Shown here in pieces: positions 35,255-50,947 of a DNA stretch of 64,000 nucleotides; positions within the stretch are counted from its first letter, which is position 1; the number at the start of each line of letters is the position of its first letter. Origin of the DNA: Paludibacterium sp. B53371 (GTDB lineage: Bacteria > Pseudomonadota > Gammaproteobacteria > Burkholderiales > Chromobacteriaceae). A model generated the notes under the pieces. The model worked only from the letters and a program-made list of their open reading frames with translations, did not search any database and was not told the DNA's origin. The stretch is taken from the NCBI RefSeq assembly GCF_018802765.1, contig NZ_CP069163.1:2924311-2988310 (forward strand), in the 5' to 3' direction. The position numbers and the translations under genes were made by a program.

Positions 35255-36250
35255 TCAGAACCCATTCGGCTGGTATAAAACGACGCGGCTTCCCGAGTCC
35301 TCAAAATCAAAAGGAACGTGAATAAGCTTATGCAACCTTTCACGAATTGCTTGTTGTCGTTCTGGCTTAGCAAATAAGAGAAGGAACCCCCCCCCACCAG
35401 CACCAAGAATTTTACCTCCAAGAGCCCCCGCATCAAGTGCAGATTGATAAATTTCATCAATTTCAGGCGTAGAGACGCGATCCGACAAACTACGCTTATA
35501 TAACCAGCTCGTATGCAACAATTGGCCAAACCGTTCAATTGGCTCGCGTGAATCTTGCAGCAATCCAATGGCCTCATCCACCATGGCGCGCATATGGTTC
35601 AATTCTTTTTCTCGGTTTTTTAAATTCTCAACCTTAGATTTAGCAACTTCAGAAGCAATACGAGAGAATCCAGTAAAGAACAACATCAAGTGAGAACGCA
35701 GTTCTTCTTTGCGATTTGCCGGCAAAATTACTGGCGAAGCATCGAAGGAGTCATTCTTGTGAAACTCAATTCTATTAAATCCCCCGATTGCAGCAGAGAT
35801 TTGATCCTGTGATCCTACATTTTCCCCAATCACGTTTTGCTCTACATGGATAGCATCAGCCGCCAGTTTTTCCTGACTGACCATCTTTCCTTGCATTCCA
35901 TATAGCGCATGTAATAAACCAACAGTAAACGAAGAGCTAGAACCCAAGCCAGAGCGGGCGGGAAGGTCGCCATCATGGTGAATCTCCAAGCCATCGTCTA
36001 CATTCATCCATTGCAAAATGGCGCGTACCGCAGGGTGTTGAATCGCATCGATTGTCTGGACATTTTCAATTTGCGAATAAACAATACGGTGTTTGTGTTC
36101 AAAGAAAGGAGGGAGCCGTCTGCACGAAATATAGCAATATTTATTGATGGAGGTTGCCAAAACAGAGCCGCCATGCTCTCTATACCAGGCAGGATAATCA
36201 CTCCCACCTCCAAAAAACGAAATTCTGAAGGGCGTTCTGGTAATAATCAT
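35255..36250 (-). CDS. hddA: D-glycero-alpha-D-manno-heptose 7-phosphate kinase HddA
   Basis: 331-residue GHMP-family kinase that phosphorylates C1 of heptose-7-phosphate. MIITRTPFRISFFGGGSDYP is the standard HddA N-terminus. The ATP loop is LPARSGLGSSSSFTVGLLHAL (about 97-117), and GGKILGAGGGGFLLLF (about 277-292) is the third GHMP motif. The ATG at 36250 has GAGAA upstream; the frame runs on to 36271 without support. With gmhA, gmhB and hddC it completes the GDP-heptose route. Confidence 0.92.
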   Translation of the reverse strand: MIITRTPFRISFFGGGSDYPAWYREHGGSVLATSINKYCYISCRRLPPFFEHKHRIVYSQIENVQTIDAIQHPAVRAILQWMNVDDGLEIHHDGDLPARSGLGSSSSFTVGLLHALYGMQGKMVSQEKLAADAIHVEQNVIGENVGSQDQISAAIGGFNRIEFHKNDSFDASPVILPANRKEELRSHLMLFFTGFSRIASEVAKSKVENLKNREKELNHMRAMVDEAIGLLQDSREPIERFGQLLHTSWLYKRSLSDRVSTPEIDEIYQSALDAGALGGKILGAGGGGFLLLFAKPERQQAIRERLHKLIHVPFDFEDSGSRVVLYQPNGF

Positions 36251-36336
36251 ATTAACGTTTCTCAAACACAATGAAATTTATCGCCAAATTGACAACGCAA
36301 ATTTTTATCCGCCGCGCGCAGAAAACTCAGTGAAAT

Positions 36337-37611
36337 TCAGAGTCTCAAATCTGACTCCTGAGCAGTCAGAACGTATTTCAGATCATACAAAACTGAATTG
36401 GGCTTACCAAGTGCACGGATTGCAGCAGCCCCCATGCTTTTGAACTGATAATGAGATACGGCCAAAACGATGGCATCGTAGCTACCGGAATGCGGCTCAG
36501 GAATTGGCGAGATGTTGTATTCGTGCCGGGCCTCATCAACGGACACCCAGGGATCGTAGACTTCCACAACACAGTTGTAGTCTTTAAGTTCAGCAACGAT
36601 ATCGACCACACGCGTGTTACGTAAATCCGGACAGTTCTCTTTGAATGAGAGTCCCATGATCAATACCTTGGCACCCTCTACTTGGATACGCTTCTTGATC
36701 ATTGATTTGACCAGCTGAGCCGCCACATAGGCACCCATGCTGTCATTCAGACGCCGGCCGGCCAGAATAATTTCTGGATGGTAACCAATAGCTTGTGCTT
36801 TATGAGTTAAATAATAAGGATCGACACCAATACAGTGACCACCAACCAAACCTGGGCGGAAAGGAAGAAAGTTCCACTTGCTCCCAGCTGCCTTTAGCAC
36901 AGCTTCCGTATCGATATCCATTTTATTAAAAATCAGGGCCAGTTCATTCACGAGGGCGATATTGAGATCACGCTGAGTGTTTTCAATAACTTTGGCAGCC
37001 TCGGCCACTTTGATACTTTCAGCTTTATGTGTACCGACTGTAATAATTTCGTTATATAAAGCATCGATCAAGTCTGCAATTTCAGGCGTTGAGCCAGACG
37101 TGATTTTTTTAATAGTTGTGACGCGGTGTTCTTTGTCACCAGGATTAATTCGTTCTGGGCTATAGCCGCAGTAGAAATCTTGATTCAGCTTCAACCCAGA
37201 AAACTTTTCAAGAACAGGGGCACAGTCCTCTTCAGTACACCCAGGATAGACTGTAGACTCATAAATAACGATGTCTCCCTTTGCAAGTACCTTCCCGACA
37301 GTTTCGCTAGCCTTGATCAAAGGAGTTAGGTCTGGCCGCTTGTATTCGTCAATGGGAGTAGGGACCGTTATGATGTAACAGTTACATGCACGAAGATCAT
37401 CGATTTCTGCGGTATAAGTGAGGAGTTTTGCTGCTGCTAGCTCATCCGACGTAGTTTCCAGAGTATAATCCGAGCCACATTTCAGATCATTAATACGCCG
37501 CTGGTTGATGTCGAACCCTACAACGGAGCGTTTCCGACCAAACTCTACTGCCAAGGGCAACCCAACATAACCAAGTCCAACAACAGCAAGCTTAACATCT
37601 TGTAGATGCAT
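36337..37611 (-). CDS. UDP-N-acetyl-hexosamine 6-dehydrogenase, WbpO/TviB type
   Basis: 424-residue nucleotide-sugar dehydrogenase that oxidises C6 of UDP-GlcNAc or UDP-GalNAc to a uronic acid with two NAD+. The N-terminal Rossmann motif is [48 protein letters not shown], and the active-site Cys in [17 protein letters not shown] (about residue 265) are typical of WbpO/TviB. The C-terminal NAD-like domain has [19 protein letters not shown]. The ATG at 37611 follows GGGGTAAAACTTG. Its likely pathway partner is the 4-epimerase at 16.3 kb; it is the first gene of the minus-strand operon. Confidence 0.92.
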   Translation of the reverse strand: MHLQDVKLAVVGLGYVGLPLAVEFGRKRSVVGFDINQRRINDLKCGSDYTLETTSDELAAAKLLTYTAEIDDLRACNCYIITVPTPIDEYKRPDLTPLIKASETVGKVLAKGDIVIYESTVYPGCTEEDCAPVLEKFSGLKLNQDFYCGYSPERINPGDKEHRVTTIKKITSGSTPEIADLIDALYNEIITVGTHKAESIKVAEAAKVIENTQRDLNIALVNELALIFNKMDIDTEAVLKAAGSKWNFLPFRPGLVGGHCIGVDPYYLTHKAQAIGYHPEIILAGRRLNDSMGAYVAAQLVKSMIKKRIQVEGAKVLIMGLSFKENCPDLRNTRVVDIVAELKDYNCVVEVYDPWVSVDEARHEYNISPIPEPHSGSYDAIVLAVSHYQFKSMGAAAIRALGKPNSVLYDLKYVLTAQESDLRL

Positions 37612-38091
37612 CAAGTTTTACCCCGAAACGAAAATTCAATGGAAACAATGCTGTCCGCCCAAAAGCGGTGGTAAACCCCGCCAAATTATCCAATAATAAT
37701 CAATAAACTACTAAACTGATGAAAAAGCCGTGACACCGACACACATCTCATTTCATGAGTGCATAGCGCTGTCGAACAGAGTCTAACAGATGCACTTACA
37801 GAACAAAAATTTTAGCCTAATGTACTACAATATGAGGAAGGCGTGGACTGTCTTTTCCGAAGCTAGAAGACGATAAGATATATAACGTTCAAAACGACAA
37901 ACACCCAAATTCGTTTGAAACACAAATAAGACTGTATCGAACTCCACGGATGACAGATGCGTGGGGGGGATTCTATGATCATCCGTCACCGCTCAACAAC
38001 ATGAGCAGTCTCTCTACCTGATGAATCTATCGAAGGATACTTAATCAGAGGGGAGCCTTGTTGTCACCCTCCCCTCCCTGTCAAAATCAAT
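37612..38091. other. Intergenic region between the polysaccharide locus and gltBD
   Basis: About 480 AT-rich bases with no credible gene. It marks the right edge of the locus and should contain the promoter of the minus-strand polysaccharide operon; no clear sigma-70 pair or JUMPstart/ops (GGCGGTAG) element was found by eye. A GC-rich hairpin near 38048 belongs to the gltD end. Confidence 0.6.
38048..38076 (-). terminator. Possible hairpin terminator after gltD
   Basis: GAGGGGAG and CTCCCCTC form an eight-base-pair stem with a 13-base loop, 16 bases past the gltD stop. No T-run follows on the minus strand, so intrinsic termination is doubtful. Confidence 0.4.
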
Positions 38092-39507
<1,416 letters not shown>

Positions 39508-39515
39508 TCACCTCA

Positions 39516-43964
<4,449 letters not shown>

Positions 43965-44249
43965 GGTGATTGCCCCGTTATTATCCAGATGTAATGACAT
44001 CGATTCTAAGTGCAACATTTGACCGTCGCAACACATTATTTGTGCGGTGCATTAATTATTTAAAATCATTTAGCTAAGCCCTGGTTTGGCGCATTTTTTG
44101 CATGGCATTCGCACAAAATTTGGCCATATTTCCACCTGAACTTACGCTAAAGTTAAATCATAAAAACATTGCATACTCATGCAGATAGCATCAGGCTACG
44201 GGGCAGTTCGCTGTCAGACTTGAATATTGTTTAACAATTCGCCAATTTC

Positions 44250-45761
44250 ATGACTCATCCGCCGAGCACCGAGACCGACCAACGTTCGATTCGCCTGCTG
44301 GCCGACCAGGCTTTTGCCCGCTCGGCCGGTGCGCCTTTAATCAATGGCAATCAGGTTGAGTTGCTGTTCGACAGCACGCAGAACTTCCCCGCCTGGCTGC
44401 AGGCCATCGAGTCGGCCAGCGAGTCGATCCTGATCGAGATGTATTTGTTCGCGGATGACGACTATGGCCGGCGCGTGCGTTCGGCGCTGATCGACAAAGC
44501 GATGAACGGCGTGGCGGTGTATCTGCTCTACGATGCACTGGGCTGCTGGCGCGAGCATTGGCGCGGTTTTTTCAAGCCACTGCGTCTGGCCGGCGCCCAG
44601 GTGCGCGCCTATAACCCGATCAATCCGCTGCGCGGACTGGGTTTGCTGGGGCGCAATCATCGCAAGCTGATCGTGGTCGACCGTCAGCTGGCCTTTGTTT
44701 CCGGCCTGTGCATCAGCTCACGCTGGGAGGGAGATGCCCGGCGCCACCTGCAGCCCTGGCGCGACACTGGCGTGGCGCTCAGGGGACCGGTGGTGGATGA
44801 GGCCGTCGCCGCCTTTGCCGACAGCTGGGTCAGCTGTGGCCCCGCCCTTCAGCTTCCCCCGCTCCCCCCTGCGCCCATCGCGCACCAGCCGGCACCGGTT
44901 GCCGTGCGCCTGATCGCCACCACCCCCAGCACGGCACACATGATGCGGCTGGACCTGCTGATCACCAGCTTCGCACGCAAGACGCTGTGGCTGACTGATG
45001 CCTACTTCATGGGCACCAGCCTGTATCTGTCGGCACTGAAACAGGCGGCCAAGGACGGGGTGGACGTGCGCCTGCTGGTACCGCGCTCCAGCGACATCGG
45101 CTGGATCGCCACGGTGTCGCGCACGCTGTACCGTCCGCTGCTCGAAGCCGGGGTCAGGGTCTTTGAATGGAACGGGCCGATGGTGCATGCCAAAACGGCA
45201 GTGGCCGATGGCCGCTGGGCCCGCATCGGTTCCAGCAACCTGAATCTCTCCAGCTGGCTGGCCAATCGCGAGCTGGATGTTGCCATTGAGGACGAGGGCA
45301 TTGCCAGTGCCATGGCCGTGAAGTTTATCGAGGATCTGGCGCAATCGACCGAGATCGTGCTGAAAGGCTCGCGGCGCCGGCCTCAGTTGTCGGCACCACG
45401 TGAAGTGGACCTGGCACAGTCTGTCCTTGAACTGATGCATCCGGGCACCAACGCCCGGCGTGCCTCGGCCGCCGCGCGCCAGGCGGCACGCATCAGTGAC
45501 GCACTGGGCGCCGTGGTGCGCGGCACCCGCCCGGTGGAGAGCAGTGAGGCCGCCTCGTTCCTGTCGATCGGACTGGCGTTGCTGGCCACGGCGTTGCTGG
45601 TCGGTTTCTTTCCCTATCTGGTGGCCGCACCGCTGGTGCTGGCGCTGGTCATCAGCGGCGGCGGCATCGCCCTGCGCTCGCTCGGCCTGATGTGGCAGCG
45701 ACATCGCCGGCAGGGGGATCTGCCGCCCAGACATGAGCCTCCTCGGGACAAGAACGGCTGA
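44250..45761 (+). CDS. Cardiolipin synthase-like phospholipase D family protein (ClsB-like)
   Basis: 503-residue PLD-superfamily protein likely to transfer phosphatidyl groups in the inner membrane. Two HKD motifs are seen: NHRKLIVVDRQLAFVSG (His-x-Lys-x4-Asp, about residue 136) and VHAKTAVADGRWARIGSSNLN (about 312-330). The spacing and SESILIEMYLFADDDYGRRV N-terminal strand match ClsB. Unlike ClsA there is no N-terminal membrane pair; instead, two hydrophobic segments near the C-terminus (SIGLALLATALLVGFFPYLV and APLVLALVISGGG) should anchor it. Divergent from gltB. Confidence 0.85.
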   Translation: MTHPPSTETDQRSIRLLADQAFARSAGAPLINGNQVELLFDSTQNFPAWLQAIESASESILIEMYLFADDDYGRRVRSALIDKAMNGVAVYLLYDALGCWREHWRGFFKPLRLAGAQVRAYNPINPLRGLGLLGRNHRKLIVVDRQLAFVSGLCISSRWEGDARRHLQPWRDTGVALRGPVVDEAVAAFADSWVSCGPALQLPPLPPAPIAHQPAPVAVRLIATTPSTAHMMRLDLLITSFARKTLWLTDAYFMGTSLYLSALKQAAKDGVDVRLLVPRSSDIGWIATVSRTLYRPLLEAGVRVFEWNGPMVHAKTAVADGRWARIGSSNLNLSSWLANRELDVAIEDEGIASAMAVKFIEDLAQSTEIVLKGSRRRPQLSAPREVDLAQSVLELMHPGTNARRASAAARQAARISDALGAVVRGTRPVESSEAASFLSIGLALLATALLVGFFPYLVAAPLVLALVISGGGIALRSLGLMWQRHRRQGDLPPRHEPPRDKNG

Positions 45762-45767
45762 AATGCT

Positions 45768-46661
45768 TTAGCGCCGGGATGGCAGCAACTGATCCAGCAC
45801 CTGGCGCACCCCTGCCTGCCAGTCCGGCAGCGTCAGGCGGTAATCCTGCATCAGCTTGTGGCAATCCAGCGAGGAGTTGGCCGGACGGGGCGCCGGCAGT
45901 GGATAGGCCGATGCCGGAATGCCTTCGACCTCGCGCACCATGAGCGGGGCCCCGCGCAGACGGGCTTCGGCAAAAATGAAACGGGCATAGTCACACCAGC
46001 TGGTGCGTCCCTGCGCCGTCAGATGATAGGTCCCCAGAGGCAGCGAATCCGCTGCGGCGATGGCTTGCTGCAGCATGGCCGCGCTCACCTCGGCGATCAG
46101 CGCCGTGGAGGTCGGGGCGCCGAACTGATCCGCCACGATGCGCAGCTGCTCGCGTTCGGCGCCGAGTCGCAGCATGGTCTTGAGGAAGTTGCCACCATGC
46201 GCGCCAAACACCCAGCTGGTACGCAGAATCAGATGACGGCAGCCACTGGCCCGAATCGCTTCCTCTCCCCGGCATTTGCTGCGGCCATAGGCCGACTGCG
46301 GAGCCGTGGCATCCTCCTCGCGGTATGGCCTGTCCAGCTGACCATCAAACACATAATCAGTGGAGTAATGCATCAGCAGCGCCTCATGGCGGGCCGCCCA
46401 GTGCGCCATGGCTGCCGGGGCGTGCGCATTGACCGCCATGGCCTGAGCCTCTTCGCTTTCTGCTCGATCGACTGCCGTATAGGCCGCCGGATTGATGATA
46501 ATGGCCGGCTGCCACTGGTCGAGCCGGGCCTGGATCGATGATGCATCGGCCAGGTCCATCTCGGCCCGGCTCACGGCATGTACCTCACCCAGCGGAGCCA
46601 GCGCTGTCTGCAGGACATGCCCCAGCTGGCCACTGACACCGGTCAGCAGGATCCGGCTCAT
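45768..46661 (-). CDS. rfbD: dTDP-4-dehydrorhamnose reductase RmlD/RfbD
   Basis: Last enzyme of dTDP-L-rhamnose synthesis, an NADPH-dependent SDR of 297 residues. [18 protein letters not shown] is the cofactor motif. [25 protein letters not shown] and [12 protein letters not shown] (YxxxK) are diagnostic, as is [19 protein letters not shown]. The start at 46661 overlaps the rmlB stop by ATGA; the longer frame to 46748 is rmlB shadow. It forms a two-gene operon with rmlB. Confidence 0.95.
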   Translation of the reverse strand: MSRILLTGVSGQLGHVLQTALAPLGEVHAVSRAEMDLADASSIQARLDQWQPAIIINPAAYTAVDRAESEEAQAMAVNAHAPAAMAHWAARHEALLMHYSTDYVFDGQLDRPYREEDATAPQSAYGRSKCRGEEAIRASGCRHLILRTSWVFGAHGGNFLKTMLRLGAEREQLRIVADQFGAPTSTALIAEVSAAMLQQAIAAADSLPLGTYHLTAQGRTSWCDYARFIFAEARLRGAPLMVREVEGIPASAYPLPAPRPANSSLDCHKLMQDYRLTLPDWQAGVRQVLDQLLPSRR

Positions 46662-47725
46662 GCGCGATCCCCGTACTGCTTTGCCACCCAGTCGCGATAG
46701 TGCCCGCTCACCACGTTCTGCACCCAGTCCTGGTTGGACAGGTACCACTGCACCGTCTGACGGATACCGCTGTCAAAGGTCTGCTGCGGTTTCCAGCCCA
46801 GCTCGCTTTCCAGCTTGCGCGCATCAATGGCATAGCGGCGGTCATGACCGGGGCGATCCTGCACGAAGGTGATCTGGCTGGCATAGGACTGGCCATCGGC
46901 ACGGGGACTGAGCGCATCCAGCGTGGCACACAAGGTATGCACCACCTCCAGATTGGTTTTTTCGTTCCAGCCACCGACGTTATAGGTTTCCCCCAGTTTG
47001 CCTGCGGCCAGCACACGGCGAATGGCGCTGCAGTGGTCCTTGACGTACAGCCAGTCGCGCACTTGCCGGCCATCGCCATAAATCGGCAACGGCTTGCCGG
47101 CCAGGGCGTTGAGGATCACCAGCGGAATCAGCTTTTCCGGAAAATGGAAGGGGCCGTAGTTATTGCTGCAATTGGTGGTCAGTACCGGCAGGCCATAGGT
47201 ATGGTGCCAGGCGCGCACCAGGTGATCCGAGGCGGCCTTGCTGGCGGAATAAGGGCTGTTTGGCTCGTAGCGGCTGCTTTCGACAAAGGCCGCATCTTCC
47301 GGCGCCAGCGAGCCATAGACCTCGTCGGTGGAAACGTGCAGGAAGCGGAATGCCTCCCGTTCGCCGGCCGGCAGGTCCTGCCAGTAGGCACGAACCGCCT
47401 CCAGCAGATTGAAGGTACCGACAACATTGGTCTGAATGAATTCACCCGGACCATGGATAGAACGATCGACATGCGATTCGGCGGCAAAATTGAGCACCGC
47501 ACGCGGCTGATGCTGCGCCAGCAGCGCCGCGACCAGCGAGCGGTCACCAATATCACCCTGCACGAAGACATGACGCGCATCATGGCGCAGCGAGGACAGG
47601 GTCTCGAGATTGCCGGCATAGGTCAGCTTGTCGAGATTGACCACCGGCTCATCGCTGCCGGCCAGCCAGTCGAGCACAAAATTGCCACCGATAAAGCCGG
47701 CTCCGCCGGTCACCAGAATCGTCAT
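46658..47725 (-). CDS. rfbB: dTDP-glucose 4,6-dehydratase RmlB/RfbB
   Basis: Second step of dTDP-L-rhamnose synthesis, 355 residues. [19 protein letters not shown] is the NAD motif. [26 protein letters not shown] with the TDE active site, and [23 protein letters not shown] (YxxxK) are hallmarks of RmlB. The C-terminus includes [20 protein letters not shown]. It is first in the rmlBD operon, 33 kb from rmlA and rmlC. Confidence 0.97.
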   Translation of the reverse strand: MTILVTGGAGFIGGNFVLDWLAGSDEPVVNLDKLTYAGNLETLSSLRHDARHVFVQGDIGDRSLVAALLAQHQPRAVLNFAAESHVDRSIHGPGEFIQTNVVGTFNLLEAVRAYWQDLPAGEREAFRFLHVSTDEVYGSLAPEDAAFVESSRYEPNSPYSASKAASDHLVRAWHHTYGLPVLTTNCSNNYGPFHFPEKLIPLVILNALAGKPLPIYGDGRQVRDWLYVKDHCSAIRRVLAAGKLGETYNVGGWNEKTNLEVVHTLCATLDALSPRADGQSYASQITFVQDRPGHDRRYAIDARKLESELGWKPQQTFDSGIRQTVQWYLSNQDWVQNVVSGHYRDWVAKQYGDRA

Positions 47726-47777
47726 GCTGCATCACCTGAAAGCAGATCAAGCCGAGATCATAACGCCAATGGCTGGA

Positions 47778-48923
47778 TTATTCAGCCAGCGCCTGCGCCA
47801 GATCCGCCAGGATGTCGTCGATATCCTCGATGCCGATGGACAGACGCAACTGCCCCTCGCGCACACCAAGCTGCTGCTTGAGCTCGGCCGGCATGGCGCC
47901 GTGCGACATGCTGGCGGAGTGATTGACCAGCGACTCCACGCCCCCCAGTGATTCGGCCAGGGCAAACAACTGCAGACGCTGGGCCACCCGACCGGCCGCC
48001 TCGCGGGTGTTGTCTTTCAGGTAGATGGTAATGACGCCACCAAAGCGCTTCATCTGCCTGGCGGCCAGTGCATGGCCGGGGTGCGCCGGCAGCCCGGGGA
48101 AGAAGACCTTCTCCACCGAGGCTTGCTGGCACAGCCAGCGGGCGACCACCTCGGCATTGTCGCAATGGCGCTCCATGCGCAGGGCGAGCGTCTTGATGCC
48201 GCGCAGAGTCAGGAAGCAATCCTGCGGCCCGGGTACGCCGCCCGAGGCACTCTGGATAAACCGGATGGCCTGAAACAGCTCGCTGTCATTGACGGCCACC
48301 AGTCCGAGCAGCACGTCGGAATGGCCGGCCAGGTATTTGGTCGCCGAATGGACCACCACATCGGCGCCCTGATCCAGCGGGTTCTGCAGATAAGGTGTGG
48401 CAAAGGTGTTGTCGACGGCCACCACCACATTCTGCCGATGCGCCAGGGCACTGAGCGCCTGGATGTCGACCAGCTTGAGCAAGGGATTGCTCGGCGTTTC
48501 CAGCCACAGCAGTTTGACCGCCGGCGTCAGCGCGGCGCTCAGGGCGGCCGGATCGGACAGATCAACAAAATGCACCTTGATGCCGGCCGGCGCCAGCACC
48601 TTGGTCAACAGCCGGTAGGCGCCGCCGTACACGTCCTGCTGGGCAATCACTTCGTCTCCGGGCTTGAGCACTGCACGCATCACGGCATCGATGGCGGCCA
48701 TGCCACTGGCGAAAGCCAGACCATGCGCCGCATTTTCCAGTGCAGCCAGATTGGCCTCCAGCGCCGCCCGGGTCGGCGTACCGGTACGGGCGTAGGAAAA
48801 GGGCAGCTTGCTGTCCAGCGCGGGATGGGCAAAGGCCGAGGTCTGATAAATGGGCGGCATGACGGCATGGCCATGCTCTTCACTGTCATAACCGATGTGG
48901 ATCGCCTTGGTGGCAAATTTCAT
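47778..48923 (-). CDS. Trans-sulfuration PLP enzyme (cystathionine gamma-synthase / gamma-lyase type)
   Basis: 381-residue Cys/Met-metabolism PLP enzyme. TKAIHIGYDSEEHGHAVMPP opens the protein. YARTGTPTR and ASGMAAIDAV hold phosphate and substrate residues, VDNTFATPYLQNPL the pyridine-binding Asp, and SATKYLAGHSDVLLG the PLP-binding Lys (about residue 196). The choice between MetB-type synthase and cystathionine gamma-lyase cannot be made by eye. The start at 48923 has AGGTGA upstream; the frame extends to 48977 without support. No metA/metX-type gene is adjacent. Confidence 0.85.
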   Translation of the reverse strand: MKFATKAIHIGYDSEEHGHAVMPPIYQTSAFAHPALDSKLPFSYARTGTPTRAALEANLAALENAAHGLAFASGMAAIDAVMRAVLKPGDEVIAQQDVYGGAYRLLTKVLAPAGIKVHFVDLSDPAALSAALTPAVKLLWLETPSNPLLKLVDIQALSALAHRQNVVVAVDNTFATPYLQNPLDQGADVVVHSATKYLAGHSDVLLGLVAVNDSELFQAIRFIQSASGGVPGPQDCFLTLRGIKTLALRMERHCDNAEVVARWLCQQASVEKVFFPGLPAHPGHALAARQMKRFGGVITIYLKDNTREAAGRVAQRLQLFALAESLGGVESLVNHSASMSHGAMPAELKQQLGVREGQLRLSIGIEDIDDILADLAQALAE

Positions 48924-49134
48924 GATGATTTCACCTGGAGGTTGCCGGGCAGGACGGTCAGACACCGGCCAGCCCAATCATTTTGCATAATGCATTTGTG
49001 CCATGCAATTACCATGCACAACGCATCAAACAGAGGCAGGATGTTGATTTCAGGCAATTTAATCATGAAGATTTCTTTACACTGAATCACTTTCGCGTTA
49101 ATGTGCGGCGTTTCCAAAATCAAGTACCGCCGGC

Positions 49135-50901
49135 ATGACGCAAACCCGCGCTTTTGACTTTCTGCAGCAACAGCTCGACCGCTTTCCCCGCAAGGATTGC
49201 CTGTGTGGCAAGAATGGCAAATCCTGGACGGTGATGTCGACCGCAGAAACGGTGAAAACCGTGGACCTGCTCAGCCTTGGCCTGATGCACCATGGCATCG
49301 AACCGGGCGACCGTGTCGCGATCGCAGCGGAAAACTGTCTGGAGTGGGCGCTGGTTGACCTGGCCCTGCAGCAGATCGGCGCCGTGAGCGTACCGCTGTA
49401 TCCTACCTGCACGCTTGATGATGCAAGATATATCCTTGCCCACGCCGAGGTCAAACTGGCTTTTGCCGGCAATACGGCCCAGCATGACAAGCTGGTCGCA
49501 GCCACCGAGCCTGCCGCCCTGCCGATCTTCGCCTTTGGCAAGGTAGCCGGCGCCCCCTCCTGGCGCCAGTTGCTGGAAGCCGGCAGGGAGGGCGACCAGG
49601 ACGAACTGAGCCGCCGCCGCGATGCCATCACCGAAGACGAGATCTTCACCATCATTTACACCTCCGGAACCACCGGTCGCTCGAAGGGCGTCATGCTCTC
49701 GCACCGCAACGTGGTTTCGACCGTACGCTCATCAGCGGCACACACCGGCCTGCCACGCGGAACCTGCCGCGCCATCAGCTTCCTGCCCTTGTCGCATATC
49801 TTCGAGCGTGCCTGCGTACACTACTATCTGCACACCGGCACCGGGGTGTACTTCAGTACGGTCGAGCAACTGTCCTCGACGCTATCCGAGGTTCGGCCGC
49901 ATACCTTCAGCGCGGTCCCGCGCGTACTGGAAAAGGTCTACGAGAAGCTGGCCGGCAAGGCGCGCACGCTGAGCGGTGTCACCCGCAAGCTGTATATCTG
50001 GGCACTGCACCTGGCCGAACACTACGAACCGAATGCGCGTTACTCGCTGTTCGACAAGGCCCGCTACGCCATTGCCCGTCAGCTGGTATTCAACAAGTGG
50101 TACCAGGCCATGGGCGGCGAACTGCGCTGGATCAACGTCGGTTCCGCTGCGCTGCAACCCCGGCTGGCACGTCTGTTCTGGGCGTGCGGTGTGGTGGTCA
50201 GCGAAGGGTATGGCATGACGGAATCGGCGCCGGTGATTGCCGCCAACCCGTTCAATGCCGCGGGCGTGCGCATTGGTACCGTCGGCATCCCGATGCCGGG
50301 CGTGGAAGTGCGCTTTGCCGACGATGGCGAGATCCTGGTGCGTGGCGACAACGTCATGGAAGGCTATTACAAGGAGCCGGAACTGACCGCCGAGGTCTTG
50401 CGCGGTGGCTGGCTGCACACGGGTGACATCGGTGTCATGGAACAGGGCTATATCCGCATCACCGATCGCAAGAAAGAAATGTTCAAGACTTCCAACGGCA
50501 AGTACATCGCCCCGCAGGCGATCGAAAACAAGCTGAAGGAGTCGGCCTTCATCGATCAGGTGATGGTGGTGGGCGACGGGGAGAAATACCCCAGCGCGCT
50601 GATTGTGCCGCTGTTCGACAAGCTGCGCGAATGGTGCGCCGATCAGGGTATCTGCTATACCTCCGATCATGACATGACGCTGCATCCGAAGGTGCATGAC
50701 CTGATTGACCGCGAAATCAAGCGGTTCAATCATTACTTCGGCAGCTGGGAGCATATCCGCAAGTTCACCCTGCTGGACCGTGCCTGGTGCGTTGATCAGG
50801 GCGAACTGGCGCCGACCCTCAAACTGCGCCGCAAGGTCATTACCGAGCGCTGCCGCGACATGATCGAACGCATGTACGCTCACCAGCCCGAACTGGCGTG
50901 A
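49135..50901 (+). CDS. Long-chain acyl-CoA synthetase (AMP-forming)
   Basis: 588-residue adenylate-forming enzyme that activates fatty acids with ATP and CoA. The P-loop YTSGTTGRSKGVMLSHRN is at about residues 177-194, the A5 motif SEGYGMTESAPV near 356-367, and GWLHTGDIGVMEQGYIRITDRKKEMFKTSNGKYIAPQ spans the A7-A8 region around 425-460. C-terminal TLKLRRKVI contains the Lys before the A10 motif. The length fits the FadD15-like bacterial group rather than E. coli FadD. Monocistronic, ended by a strong shared terminator. Confidence 0.93.
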   Translation: MTQTRAFDFLQQQLDRFPRKDCLCGKNGKSWTVMSTAETVKTVDLLSLGLMHHGIEPGDRVAIAAENCLEWALVDLALQQIGAVSVPLYPTCTLDDARYILAHAEVKLAFAGNTAQHDKLVAATEPAALPIFAFGKVAGAPSWRQLLEAGREGDQDELSRRRDAITEDEIFTIIYTSGTTGRSKGVMLSHRNVVSTVRSSAAHTGLPRGTCRAISFLPLSHIFERACVHYYLHTGTGVYFSTVEQLSSTLSEVRPHTFSAVPRVLEKVYEKLAGKARTLSGVTRKLYIWALHLAEHYEPNARYSLFDKARYAIARQLVFNKWYQAMGGELRWINVGSAALQPRLARLFWACGVVVSEGYGMTESAPVIAANPFNAAGVRIGTVGIPMPGVEVRFADDGEILVRGDNVMEGYYKEPELTAEVLRGGWLHTGDIGVMEQGYIRITDRKKEMFKTSNGKYIAPQAIENKLKESAFIDQVMVVGDGEKYPSALIVPLFDKLREWCADQGICYTSDHDMTLHPKVHDLIDREIKRFNHYFGSWEHIRKFTLLDRAWCVDQGELAPTLKLRRKVITERCRDMIERMYAHQPELA

Positions 50902-50903
50902 TC

Positions 50904-50938
50904 AAAGCAAAACCGGCCTGATGGCCGGTTTTGCTTTT
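50904..50938. terminator. Bidirectional terminator between the acyl-CoA synthetase gene and eutC
   Basis: AAAGCAAAACCGGCC-TGAT-GGCCGGTTTTGCTTT forms a 15-base-pair stem with T-rich sides in both directions, serving both convergent transcripts. Confidence 0.93.
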
Positions 50939-50947
50939 CTGCCGTCT

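Noticed and set aside
37612-38091. JUMPstart/ops element or promoter for the minus-strand operon
   Set aside because: No GGCGGTAG core and no convincing -35/-10 pair could be found by eye.
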